Source of the DNA: an uncultured Ruminiclostridium sp.
GTDB lineage: Bacteria > Bacillota > Clostridia > Oscillospirales > Ruminococcaceae
DNA: 64,000 nt
Reading direction: 5' to 3'
NCBI GenBank assembly: GCA_947630175.1
Contig: CANRGJ010000005.1
Coordinates: forward strand, 1 to 64,000
The notes under the pieces are model-generated. The model was not told where the DNA came from, did no database searches, and saw only the letters and a list, made by a program, of their open reading frames with translations. Position numbers and translations under genes: made by a program. Below, one piece after another: positions 34,101-42,278 of this stretch. Within the stretch, counting starts at the first letter, position 1, and each line of letters starts with the position of its first letter.

Positions 34101-37100
34101 GATTGCCCAGCTTTGCCGTAACAACTGCGTAGCCTTCCGCCTTTGCGGTAACAAGTCCTTTTTCAACGGTAACAACGCTTGTATCGGAGCTGCTCCACTG
34201 AACGTCTGAAATATCTGCAAATACAGGATCGGGTATAACGTTCAGTATCGCTTCCTGACCCGCCAGCATAATGATATTTTCTTCCGACAGGGTTATAAAT
34301 TCGGCGTCAACGTCCTTTATAACGTCGGGACATTCGCTGCTGGGCTTGAACAGTGCGGTAAGCTCCGCATAGTCCATCACGTCTGATACCTTTTCAGCCT
34401 TGCCGCTGTCGGTATTTACCTTGTAGAAGCCTGCCATGGGATTTTCGGCATAGGTCATCGGGTCAGTCTCGGAACGATATGTCGCCCAGTAAAGCTGTTT
34501 TTCCTTATGGTCAAAGCCCATAGACTGATAGAAGCCCTGGAGAGCTTCAACCATTACCCAGTCGCCGATCTCCTCATCATATTCGCTGTCCTCAACGATA
34601 ACGCCGGTAGCGACGCCTGTATCTCCTACTTTGGTAACAGCGCCCGTTTCAGCGTCCAGCTTGTACAGCGAAGCGTTTTCTGCGTCGGTGTCCACGGTGT
34701 AAAGATTTCCGCTTTCATCGGCGGCAAGAGCCAGCAGTTCTGTTTCTGCTCCTGTTATCTCAACAGCGTCTGTTATCTCGCCGCTGTTGGGATCCATAGT
34801 CAGCAGCAGCTGAGCTCCCGTATCAGTTGAAGCCAGCAGATAAAGCGTCTTGTTCTGATAATCCAGAGTCATATCCAGAGCTGTCAGATAATAATCTTCG
34901 TAAGTAAGCCAGCCAAGGTCAAGTCTTTCCCAGCTTCCGGGACGAATTGCAAACACATCGCCCATTTCGTCAACGCCGATTATAAATCCGTCAACGTATT
35001 CAGCGGCATTCACGATAGGCTGATCCGCATAGCGCCAGGTCATATCCTCGGCAGTGTCCTTGAATGTCCACCAGCCGTTGTAAACGTCGGTGTTTACAAG
35101 ATATCCGTATCCGGGATCGCCCCAGCTTATCTGCCTGAAAGCGTACCAGGAGTTTTCGTCAAACGTTGCGGGGCGGTTGAGAGCAACTGTATAGTATTTC
35201 TCGTTGCACCCGTAGTCGCATACCGCTACCTGGAATACGGAGTCAAAGCCGGTAGTGTCGATAACTACCTGTGCTGAACCGTTAGGTTCATTTTCAACCG
35301 TGTAGTATTCCAGCGCATTGCCGTCTTTTGTTATGGGAATAACTGCGGCAATATACTGATTATCGCTTACGGTGAGAGTCAGCGTGTTGCCATCCTGCAC
35401 CGCTTCGATAATGCTTGGCTTTTCAGTATCAACGGTTATGGGAACCTCAAAGGAATCGTCAACCACCTCGTCCCCGTCGTCCAGCTTTGCTGAAACCGTC
35501 AATGTTACCTTGTCGTTGTTCTTAAGACCTGAGAAATCATACATCTCGCCAAGTCCATAGTATTCAATACTGCTGAACTGGAACGGCATGCAAATGCCGT
35601 ATGCTTCTGAATAGTATGATTTTACCGCATGAGGATAATCTACCTTATACAAAACCTTTCCGCTTGCGTCCGTCCATGTGAAGGACAGCTCCTTAGCGTT
35701 GCGCATAAGGGAAGCGTAGATATCCGAAAGACCGTCAATATAGCCGTCTCCGTTAGGAGAAACAACGTTGTGCGCAGGGTCGTATTCAGTATCGGTATAA
35801 GGGTTGATACCCAGGAGAGAAACGTCGGTAAATACAACGTTGGGATATCTGTTGTATTCCATCGTTTCTTCATCTTCATACCACCAGCCTGTATCGAATA
35901 CAGGCGCTTCGCTCCAGTCGCCGTAGAAGCCCGCCATAGGAAGACCCAGATCAACGCCGTCCTTATCGGAGGATTTCAGGCTTACAAAGCCGTCAACGTA
36001 TATACCGTTCTCATAGTTGTCTTCCATATAGGCTTTGTCGTTTGCGCCCAGTGTAATTGTAACGTCAACGCTTACGCTTCCGTTTGCGGGAACCGTAACG
36101 CTGTCCTTGCTGAACTTCACTTCGCTGTCTGTGAGCAGACGGCTTGTTTCACCCATATACTTCTTGCCGTCAACAGTGATATACTGGTCGGTGAGCAGGG
36201 TGGAACCAAGCGTGTAGGTGTGTTCTTCTGCTGTAAGGTTGTTCAGCGTGAAGGTAAAGCTGTAAACGCCTGTTTCGCTGTCGCCCAGAGAAGCCTTTGG
36301 AGTAAGCTCATCGCCCTTCTTCACCGTCAGATAAACAGGGGAAGTAACAGCCTTGTAAACATTTGCAAGACCTGCGCCCTGCCAGCGTGGAGAATAGGGG
36401 ATATTGTTTTCATCGTCCTCAATAATAGGCGTTGCAGTGCTCATAAGCAGCGCCTCAGCCACAGTATGGATTTCGCTTTCCTTCATGGAAGGATATTTTT
36501 CCCTCAGATACTGTAATACCAGGGCGGACATACCCGCAATATGAGGAGAAGCCATTGAAGTACCACTCATATCGCCATAATTTCCGCCGTCAAGAGTTGA
36601 ATAGATATTTCCGCCCGGAGCTGTTATATCAGGAGTAAGAGTCAGATCGGGAGAAAGACCCCATGAAGAGAAGTCGCTCATCTTGCCTGCGTCAGCTGTA
36701 GGAACAAAGGTCTGATCGTCGGCAAGAACGGTTATCGTTCCGATTCCGTTTTCGTCAGCGGCAGCCTTCATTTTTTCGCCGCTTTCCAAAGAGATGAATA
36801 TGTTGGGTATCATTTCTGCGTCCATCATATTCATCAGTGCGCCTTCCACATTATCATAAACGATAATGCCGACAGCACCTGCGTTTGCGGCATTGGTCTG
36901 TTTGGTCACGAAGTCTGTTCCGCCGCCGCGCTGAACAAGAGCTATCTTGCCGTATATATCGCCCGCATCGGCAAAATCAGCTTCAGAGCCAGCTCCGGGG
37001 ATAACCGCATATTCAAGCTCTGCGCTTTCCTCACCGTAAGTAAGAGAGGAGAAAGGAATAGCCGAAACATCGGAAAATACTATCTTTTCTTTTCCCAGCA

Positions 37101-38463
37101 TAAAGTATGCGGCCGCCTGCATAGTGTTGTTGTTGCTGGCAACGGCAGTAGCGCCTGCGTAAGTGGCAGGAGAAGAGATAATGCTGTTGTCAGGGTCGCT
37201 GGTAAGGTTCTTGTTTGTGCCGCTTGCATTGTTGAGAGCAGCGGAGGTAGCATTTCCTGCCGCCACAGCAAGGATCATACCGTGTTCCGCGACCTTTGCG
37301 TAAATATCGTCCTCCCACTTGTTGCCTGCGGTGCTAAAGCCTGCGTTAGAGCCAAGGCTCATATTAACGGCGTCTGCGCCAAGACGGAAGCAGTCCTCAA
37401 GAGCAGCTGCGATATCGTCCTGATAAGCTCCGCCCTGATCTCCGAATACTTTCATTACAAGTATCTGAGCATTGGGAGCAACGCCTACGACGTTAGTGCC
37501 TTCGATCTCGTTTGCGGCGGTAATGCCCGCAACGTGAGTACCGTGGTCGCCCTGACCGTCCTGGTGAGTAACGTCGGTGTCGCCGTCAACGTAGCAGTAA
37601 GCATAAGGTATCTTTTCGCTGATATACAAATCGTCAGCGGTAAGACGTTTGTTTCCTTTTTTGCCCGCATAGCCGTTTGTAGCGTTAAGCTCGCCGCAAA
37701 CACTGCTTACTTCATCTTTTGTAAGATAGTTTTCGTTGTCGGGCAGATCGCCTGCGAACGAGGGGTGATCGATGTCAAGACCTGTGTCTATGATCGCTAT
37801 GCGCATACCGTCGCCCTTGTATCCAGCGTCCCAAGCTTCGTGGGAACCTATCATTCCGCCTGATGCATAGGTAAAGGGCTGTGCCGTGCCGCTTACGTCC
37901 TCGGGAACGTTATAGCGGCTAGCCACGAATGCGTCGGCAACTCCGTCCAGCTGTCTTATATCCGCAAGAGCGCCGTAAGGCACGTCCACGGAAAGACCGT
38001 TGAACAGCACGCTATATCGGTAGTTGACCTCAACAGGTGTTTGGGAGATCGTTGCAATGCCGTTTTTTGACATTGACTTGTTTACGGCGCTTGTGATCTT
38101 TCCTATCATATTGCTTTGCGCAATATCTATCGCATTGTATGCGGAGATCACCTTTTCGCCGTTTTCAGCGATATCGTCAGCGGTAAAGCCCTTGTCCAGC
38201 AGTGACTTTTCCTCAAAAACGATTATCGCTCTTACGATTGTGTCAGGATCTACCTGAGCGTCGGGCAGCAGCAGCGAATCGTCCGATCCGTGCGCCAGCA
38301 CCGTGTCGGGGTCCTCATTTTCCGTTACGGTAACACCGCCGGAAGTATGTACCGAGTTCCCCTTATTTGTCGGGCTGTAAATATCCGCTGCGGTTACGGG
38401 CACTGATGAAAGCGCCACGCACGCCGCCAGCAGAAGCGCCGACAAACGTTTAAGATTTTTCAA
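31102..38463 (-). CDS. Giant cell-surface subtilisin-like (S8) protease with BIG2 domains
   Basis: 2453 residues. The signal peptide is MKNLKRLSALLLAACVALSS, cleaved near TAA-DIYS, followed by a prodomain (about 40-190). The S8 triad is D226 (AIIDTGLD), H307 (GDHGTHVAG) and S636 (GTSMASPH), with a PA-like insert at about 470-600. The architecture resembles lactocepin/C5a peptidase. Downstream are a Fn3-like region (about 690-1040), beta-propeller-like repeats (LYWATYRSE, YTVDTDAENASLY) and three BIG2-type Ig domains near 1390, 1720 and 2040. The tail is a Pro-rich spacer, NPNTANG, a hydrophobic segment and KMKKRSKK, a sortase-like anchor of non-canonical form. It starts with TTG 38463 behind taggaggt. 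The role is degradation of external proteins. Confidence 0.9.
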   Translation of the reverse strand: MKNLKRLSALLLAACVALSSVPVTAADIYSPTNKGNSVHTSGGVTVTENEDPDTVLAHGSDDSLLLPDAQVDPDTIVRAIIVFEEKSLLDKGFTADDIAENGEKVISAYNAIDIAQSNMIGKITSAVNKSMSKNGIATISQTPVEVNYRYSVLFNGLSVDVPYGALADIRQLDGVADAFVASRYNVPEDVSGTAQPFTYASGGMIGSHEAWDAGYKGDGMRIAIIDTGLDIDHPSFAGDLPDNENYLTKDEVSSVCGELNATNGYAGKKGNKRLTADDLYISEKIPYAYCYVDGDTDVTHQDGQGDHGTHVAGITAANEIEGTNVVGVAPNAQILVMKVFGDQGGAYQDDIAAALEDCFRLGADAVNMSLGSNAGFSTAGNKWEDDIYAKVAEHGMILAVAAGNATSAALNNASGTNKNLTSDPDNSIISSPATYAGATAVASNNNTMQAAAYFMLGKEKIVFSDVSAIPFSSLTYGEESAELEYAVIPGAGSEADFADAGDIYGKIALVQRGGGTDFVTKQTNAANAGAVGIIVYDNVEGALMNMMDAEMIPNIFISLESGEKMKAAADENGIGTITVLADDQTFVPTADAGKMSDFSSWGLSPDLTLTPDITAPGGNIYSTLDGGNYGDMSGTSMASPHIAGMSALVLQYLREKYPSMKESEIHTVAEALLMSTATPIIEDDENNIPYSPRWQGAGLANVYKAVTSPVYLTVKKGDELTPKASLGDSETGVYSFTFTLNNLTAEEHTYTLGSTLLTDQYITVDGKKYMGETSRLLTDSEVKFSKDSVTVPANGSVSVDVTITLGANDKAYMEDNYENGIYVDGFVSLKSSDKDGVDLGLPMAGFYGDWSEAPVFDTGWWYEDEETMEYNRYPNVVFTDVSLLGINPYTDTEYDPAHNVVSPNGDGYIDGLSDIYASLMRNAKELSFTWTDASGKVLYKVDYPHAVKSYYSEAYGICMPFQFSSIEYYGLGEMYDFSGLKNNDKVTLTVSAKLDDGDEVVDDSFEVPITVDTEKPSIIEAVQDGNTLTLTVSDNQYIAAVIPITKDGNALEYYTVENEPNGSAQVVIDTTGFDSVFQVAVCDYGCNEKYYTVALNRPATFDENSWYAFRQISWGDPGYGYLVNTDVYNGWWTFKDTAEDMTWRYADQPIVNAAEYVDGFIIGVDEMGDVFAIRPGSWERLDLGWLTYEDYYLTALDMTLDYQNKTLYLLASTDTGAQLLLTMDPNSGEITDAVEITGAETELLALAADESGNLYTVDTDAENASLYKLDAETGAVTKVGDTGVATGVIVEDSEYDEEIGDWVMVEALQGFYQSMGFDHKEKQLYWATYRSETDPMTYAENPMAGFYKVNTDSGKAEKVSDVMDYAELTALFKPSSECPDVIKDVDAEFITLSEENIIMLAGQEAILNVIPDPVFADISDVQWSSSDTSVVTVEKGLVTAKAEGYAVVTAKLGNLTAECYFRVIDPKGDLRLFDASGYYQFIKVDASDASASVMFDSISPSYAITAAAYRDGKVYAYDAGGSYYKLDADTMNGVKVGNAEPMITAMAFNYADGFMYGIKETTVGSMWERITTYELVKINVNNGKTQTVSQIDTSVIGQPSYGMAIDYSGNFYFVSINDFYELQMVKAELNDGEFNVTDSAPIPVEIGPAGYASLVYSDANDALFWANDWGQLVWIDAETFDSVYIGGILQMELEGMAMNMGLLEIVENEPDVPDVKATDASMPELIQVLAGGKAAVSVDVEPWNSSSTITYEIADTSLATVSEDGVISGLKPGKTTLTVKVGDITLTAEVKVLPPAGNLYGNILQDYSGSPYGLWISFSDIDPMMADVVNQDLFETETSVFAGAYYDGKIYAYVQDADENEEYYTYLMTFDTEADFTAETLGRITYSIRDMAFDYTRGTLFAVESGGKLLEIDTETGDVTVVGDTDLTLVAVACDDKGQLYAVSEEGTLYKLSSDTADAEEVGPTGLTNCTGLQSMHFDTNTGNTYWTYTDVDSVTGGLYLVDLETGTATELGMVAGGSIVTSLYTVPGEAPVIPENVEPEGVVFDKDTEVVPVGEKAELNATVLPVSVSSVDDTLVWTSSDTSIVTVNENGVVTGVAPGVATVTVTDSKGHTATITIIVPSVKRKVFAYDETNAQWVSFDESGVPTTVRKDAEGEELLKASYYVQSEDVIYAYGVDGGFYSIDPYTFERTKLGQVEFGAYESWDGESYPVTPVDMAYNAENGKMYLAANAMTVSEYGFYCAYSFLYEVDVTTGELTVITESEELAFSNLVVIDGQLYAVNAFDTGMFTAIDVETGELTSVALVQGYWSEPSSSRSFFVDEMTGLIYAVRDFAGGGIYGNGDTPEPYLYLFDVNDASLTTVYAMGDAYYNGVFVREPVEEPIMPDWKKPVEPTPNPPTPPTPSEPEPEPPAPDEPDDNPNTANGLPVFWASAMAASAVGMFVLSPKMKKRSKK

Positions 38464-38578
38464 TACAGACTACCTCCTAAAAATTTTTTGACAGCAATTT
38501 TGGGCGGCTCATACCGCCAAGGCATAGTCTTACCTTTCTTTTGCGACCTGCAAACATCTTTGCAGATAACTGTATAAT

Positions 38579-38607
38579 ATTTTATCACAATATATATAAA
38601 AGGTCAA
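38579..38607 (-). promoter_or_regulatory. Promoter of the S8 protease gene
   Basis: On the minus strand TTGACC (38602-38607), 17-nt spacer, TAAAAT (38579-38584), about 115 nt upstream of the TTG start. Confidence 0.65.
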
Positions 38608-38639
38608 TCACCCGCAAAAAATTTTACCCTCTCAAAGTC

Positions 38640-38668
38640 TTTACATTTATTCCCAAAAGAGTTATAAT
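38640..38668 (+). promoter_or_regulatory. Promoter of the flavodiiron protein gene
   Basis: TTTACA (38640-38645), 17-nt spacer, TATAAT (38663-38668), 35 nt before the ATG at 38704. It is divergent from the protease promoter. Confidence 0.75.
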
Positions 38669-38703
38669 AAATCGAAATATATTCATACCCAAGGAGGAAA
38701 AAA

Positions 38704-39867
38704 ATGGATAAAAACATAACGCAGGATATAAAATACATCGGTGTGAACGACCACGATATCGACTTATTCGAGGGACAGTACATCGTTCCCAACGGAATGG
38801 CGTACAATTCATACGTTATTCTTGACGAAAAGACCGCTGTTATCGACACGGTTGACGTCCGCTTTGCCGACGAGTGGCTGAATAACGTTTCTGTCGCCCT
38901 TAATGGCAGAAATCCCGATTATCTCATCGTTCAGCATATGGAGCCCGACCATGCAGGCTGTATCGACGGCTTTATGAAAGCTTACCCCGAAGCAAAAATA
39001 GCAGCTTCCGCCAAAGCGTTCGCTATGATAGAGCAGTTTTACGGAGAAACGTACGCCGACCGCCGCATAGTTGCGGGAGAGGGGGACACGCTTCCTCTCG
39101 GCAAGCACACTCTCACCTTTATCACCGCCCCTATGGTGCATTGGCCCGAGGTTATCGTAACGTACGATTCTTATGATAAAGTCCTTTTCTCCGCCGACGC
39201 TTTCGGAAAATTCGGCGCTCTTGATACCGAGGAGGAATGGGACTGCGAGGCTCGCCGCTATTATATAGGAATAGTGGGAAAATACGGCGCGCAAGTCCAG
39301 CGCCTGCTTCAAAAGGCAACACAGCTTGACATACAGAAGATCTGCCCCACTCACGGACCGATCCTTACCGAAAACCTTGAGCATTATATAAATCTCTACG
39401 ACATTTGGTCCTCCTACCGCCCCGAAAGCGAGGGGGTAATGATAGCCTACACCTCCGTTTACGGACATACAAAAGCGGCAGTAGAGCTTCTTGCAAGCAA
39501 GCTCACCGCCAAGGGCTGTCCCAAGGTAGTAGTCACCGACCTTGCGAGGGAGGATATGGCGGAGGCTGTTGAGGACGCTTTCAGATACGGAAAGTTAGTG
39601 CTTGCCACCACCACCTACAACGCCGATATTTTCCCCTTTATGAGAGCGTTTATCGAGCACCTCACCGAGCGCGGCTATCAGAACCGCACGGTAGCGTTTA
39701 TTGAAAACGGCTCCTGGGCTCCCGTAGCCGCCAAGACGATGGCGGGAATGCTGGCAAACAGCAAGAACATCACCTACGCCAATACCACTGTAAAGCTGCT
39801 TTCCGCCCTGAACGACGAGAGCCGCAGACAGATAGAGGAGCTTGCCGACGAGCTGACCGCTGTGTAA
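38704..39867 (+). CDS. fprA: A-type flavodiiron protein (O2/NO reductase)
   Basis: 387 residues. The N-terminal metallo-beta-lactamase-like domain carries the diiron ligands: H78-x-E80-x-D82-H83 (QHMEPDHAG), APMVHWPEV, SADAFGKFG and CPTHGPI. The C-terminal flavodoxin domain (from about 250) starts IAYTSVYGHTKAAVEL, the FMN phosphate loop. These cytoplasmic enzymes reduce O2 to water (or NO) and protect strict anaerobes. No rubredoxin domain is fused, so a separate electron donor is needed. RBS aaggagg. It is a single-gene unit with its own promoter and terminator. Confidence 0.95.
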   Translation: MDKNITQDIKYIGVNDHDIDLFEGQYIVPNGMAYNSYVILDEKTAVIDTVDVRFADEWLNNVSVALNGRNPDYLIVQHMEPDHAGCIDGFMKAYPEAKIAASAKAFAMIEQFYGETYADRRIVAGEGDTLPLGKHTLTFITAPMVHWPEVIVTYDSYDKVLFSADAFGKFGALDTEEEWDCEARRYYIGIVGKYGAQVQRLLQKATQLDIQKICPTHGPILTENLEHYINLYDIWSSYRPESEGVMIAYTSVYGHTKAAVELLASKLTAKGCPKVVVTDLAREDMAEAVEDAFRYGKLVLATTTYNADIFPFMRAFIEHLTERGYQNRTVAFIENGSWAPVAAKTMAGMLANSKNITYANTTVKLLSALNDESRRQIEELADELTAV

Positions 39868-39886
39868 GCCGCAATTTCAGCGATTT

Positions 39887-39917
39887 GCCCCGCCTGTCGC
39901 AGGCAGGGCATTTTTCG
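39887..39917 (+). terminator. Terminator after fprA
   Basis: GCCCCGCCTG-tcg-CAGGCAGGGC (39887-39909), one mismatch, followed by ATTTTT. Confidence 0.8.
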
Positions 39918-39927
39918 AGGTACAAAA

Positions 39928-40506
39928 ATGCTTGATAAAAAAATAAAGAGCAGTGGCGATTACGGCTTTGTAAACCTTTCCGCTATGCCGAAAGGGAATT
40001 ACACCGAGGGAAATCTTCCCTTTGACGGAATAAACTGGGCTGTCACCAAAGAATTTTCCTCTTTGGCAAAAAACCACTGCGCCGCCGTCTGTGTTATGAA
40101 TCTTGTCCTTTTCTTTGCAAATTCTGGCTATAAGGAGCTGACCGAGCGCGGCAGGGAAAATGTTTTCAAATCTATACACAAGTTAGCTGGAAACGGACCT
40201 GTCCCTTTCACCGCAGGAAAGGCAAAAAAATATTTTTCCTCCTGCGGGATAAAGCTAAAATCAAACACGTTCGGCTCAAATTTCACAAAGATACAAAAAT
40301 CTGTACAAGCGGGAAATCCCTGTATAATCCTTCTCAGCAGCAATTTGACAAACTGGCACTGGGTAATGTGCATAGGTTGGAGGGAATATGAACAAGGTGA
40401 AAAGTACCTTCGCATAGTTGACGGCTGGAACAGCACACCAGACAGATTTTATCCCGTAAACAAAATATCCCGCTGGATCACCTCCACGCAGTATAGGATA
40501 GTATGA
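39928..40506 (+). CDS. C39-like (papain-fold) cysteine peptidase family protein
   Basis: 192 residues. The pattern fits a C39-like domain: nucleophile C51 in KNHCAAVCVMNL, His in NWHWVMCIGW (H144) and Asp in RIVDGWN. No signal peptide or membrane segment is seen, and no ABC module is attached, so a bacteriocin leader peptidase role is not supported. A cytoplasmic peptidase or a catalytically repurposed member is possible. RBS gaggt is close to ATG 39928, which follows the fprA terminator. Confidence 0.65.
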   Translation: MLDKKIKSSGDYGFVNLSAMPKGNYTEGNLPFDGINWAVTKEFSSLAKNHCAAVCVMNLVLFFANSGYKELTERGRENVFKSIHKLAGNGPVPFTAGKAKKYFSSCGIKLKSNTFGSNFTKIQKSVQAGNPCIILLSSNLTNWHWVMCIGWREYEQGEKYLRIVDGWNSTPDRFYPVNKISRWITSTQYRIV

Positions 40507-40514
40507 CAATACAA

Positions 40515-40550
40515 AAACCGCCTTTCATTGTGAAAGACGGTTTAATTTTA
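40515..40550. terminator. Bidirectional terminator between C39-like gene and ispF
   Basis: AAACCGCCTTTCA-ttg-TGAAAGACGGTTT (40515-40543), one mismatch, followed by AATTTTATT. The two genes converge here. Confidence 0.75.
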
Positions 40551-40563
40551 TTATCTTACGATA

Positions 40564-41061
40564 TTACGCCCCAAACAGCGCCCCGAACAGCATATCTCCT
40601 CCGTTCAGCAAGCAAACGGCGTGAGCTCCCGCCGCCTTTTCTCCAAGACCGACCCCTTCCTCGGTGGTAGCCTTGACATTCACCTGCCGCAGGTCAATTT
40701 TGCAATGCTTTGCGATATTTTCTTCCATCTGAGGGATATACTCCGCTATCTTCGGCTTCAGCATAACAACGGTGCAGTCTATGTTTGAAACGGTATACCC
40801 CGCTTTTCCTATCATATCAATAACCCTGTCCAACAACTCCAGACTGGAAATATCCCTGTACTGCTGGTCATTGTCAGGGAAATGCCTGCCAATATCTCCC
40901 AATCCCGCCGCACCCAGCAGTGCGTCCATAACAGCGTGTATCAGCACGTCTGCGTCTGAATGACCCAGCAGACCCTTTTCAGAAGGGATTTCCACCCCGC
41001 CTAAAATCAGCTTTCTGTTTTCCGCAAAAAGATGTACGTCGTACCCGTGACCTATTTTCAT
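40564..41061 (-). CDS. ispF: 2-C-methyl-D-erythritol 2,4-cyclodiphosphate synthase
   Basis: 165 residues of IspF, the MEP-pathway enzyme that cyclises CDP-ME 2-phosphate, releasing CMP. Metal ligands are in GHGYDVH (D8, H10) and in the LLGHSDADVLIHAVMDALLG segment. DIGRHFPD and the C-terminal VNVKATTEEGVGLGEKAAGA are also typical. Trimeric, cytoplasmic. ATG 41061 is chosen over an in-frame TTG at 41076 because aaagga lies 8 nt before the ATG. ispD is not adjacent. Confidence 0.95.
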   Translation of the reverse strand: MKIGHGYDVHLFAENRKLILGGVEIPSEKGLLGHSDADVLIHAVMDALLGAAGLGDIGRHFPDNDQQYRDISSLELLDRVIDMIGKAGYTVSNIDCTVVMLKPKIAEYIPQMEENIAKHCKIDLRQVNVKATTEEGVGLGEKAAGAHAVCLLNGGDMLFGALFGA

Positions 41062-41116
41062 AGCCTGTCCTTTCAAAACAAGGGACAGTTGACCTGCCCC
41101 TTGTTTATTTGTTTAT

Positions 41117-42253
41117 TTATTTTCCCTTATCCATATCCTTATAGTTTCCCAAAAACCTGTAATACCCGCAATCCCTCTCCAGATTGCACATCAGCTTTGT
41201 CACCGAGGGATTTTTCACACTGCCCTCAAAATCAAGGTAGAAGATGAACTCAAACCCCTCCGTCCCCGTTTTCTTTTTTATTCTCGGCGGCATTGGTCTG
41301 CTCTCTATCTTCGTCAGGTTCAGCCCGCTGTAAGAAAATCTTGTGAGCAGTCTGTACAGCGACCCGCTGTGGTGCGGCAGGGACAGGCAAATACTTACAA
41401 TATCCGCATTTTCGCTTATCTGCAAGGTCTTTGAGATAACGATGAACCTTGTGAAATTTTCATCGCTGTCCGCAATGCCCTCTTTAACCGTTTCCAGTCC
41501 GTAAAGCTCGGCGCAGTGAGCAGAGCATATGCAGGCGGTATCGTCGCCGCCGTTCGCCACCTGCCTTGCGGCAAGGGAGGTATTGGGAGCAGTCAGCGTT
41601 TCGTATCCGTTTTCCCTGATAAACGCCGAGCATTGGTGCAGCGCCTGTTCGTGGGACATTACCCTTTTTATTTCCGTATTTTTGCTTTTTGCGGCAAGTA
41701 TATGCCTTACGGGAATGGAAAGCCTGCCGCATACGAACATATCGTACTGCTCCAGCAGGTCGTAAGTTCCGTCAACTCCGCCTGCGGTGGAATTTTCGAT
41801 AGGAACGACGCCGTAGTCCGCCTCATTCCCGTCCACAGCACGGAAAACCTGTTCAAACGTATCGTAAAACCTTATCTCCCTAGGATTTCTGAAAGCCTTT
41901 ATGCAGGCCTCCTCCGAATAGCTCCCCGCAATTCCGGGGCAGGCTACCACAGGCTCCTCCACCGCTTTTTCGGATATGACCTCTTTGTATTCTGTAAGCT
42001 GTTCCTGCTGAAGACATTTTGAAATATCCATTATCTGGGAAAACAACAGCCTTGACGCCGCCTCCAGCCCTTTGGGAGCATTTTCCTCCGCCTTGTCCAG
42101 AACCTGCTGTTCTCTTCCTCCCTGAAATACGGGAAGACCGTTTTTCGCCTTGTATTCCGCTACCAGCCCGCAAAGCTCCATTCTTTTTGCAAATATATCC
42201 AGCAGCTCGCTGTCCAGCTTGTCTATATCCGTTCTCAGTTGTTCAAGGTCCAT
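41117..42253 (-). CDS. pheA: Bifunctional chorismate mutase / prephenate dehydratase
   Basis: About 378 residues, the first steps to phenylalanine. The chorismate mutase type II domain is at about 1-90 (LEQLRTDIDKLDSELLDIFA, R-x-x-ID-x-x-D pattern). The prephenate dehydratase domain is at about 105-285 (GIAGSYSEEACIKAF, VVPIENSTAGGVDGTYDLL, FTRFIVIS). The ACT regulatory domain is at about 290-375, with the Phe-binding ESRP motif (TKIESRPMP). ATG 42253 lies 9 nt from aaggg and is preferred to ATG 42259; longer upstream ORF text has no RBS. It lies 25 nt downstream of the pseudokinase gene and may be co-transcribed with it. Feedback inhibition by Phe is expected from the ACT domain. Confidence 0.93.
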   Translation of the reverse strand: MDLEQLRTDIDKLDSELLDIFAKRMELCGLVAEYKAKNGLPVFQGGREQQVLDKAEENAPKGLEAASRLLFSQIMDISKCLQQEQLTEYKEVISEKAVEEPVVACPGIAGSYSEEACIKAFRNPREIRFYDTFEQVFRAVDGNEADYGVVPIENSTAGGVDGTYDLLEQYDMFVCGRLSIPVRHILAAKSKNTEIKRVMSHEQALHQCSAFIRENGYETLTAPNTSLAARQVANGGDDTACICSAHCAELYGLETVKEGIADSDENFTRFIVISKTLQISENADIVSICLSLPHHSGSLYRLLTRFSYSGLNLTKIESRPMPPRIKKKTGTEGFEFIFYLDFEGSVKNPSVTKLMCNLERDCGYYRFLGNYKDMDKGK

Positions 42254-42278
42254 CTGCATTTTCCCTTCGTGAAGTAAA

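Noticed and set aside
35629-36516. Long + strand ORF (295 codons) inside the protease gene
   Set aside because: It is antisense to a clear S8 protease coding region, and its translation has no recognisable domain.
37282-37863. + strand ORF in the protease prodomain and catalytic region
   Set aside because: It is the shadow of conserved S8 motifs on the other strand.
39928-40506. Bacteriocin-processing peptidase
   Set aside because: It has a C39-like pattern but no transporter fusion, no GG-leader peptide nearby and no signal sequence.
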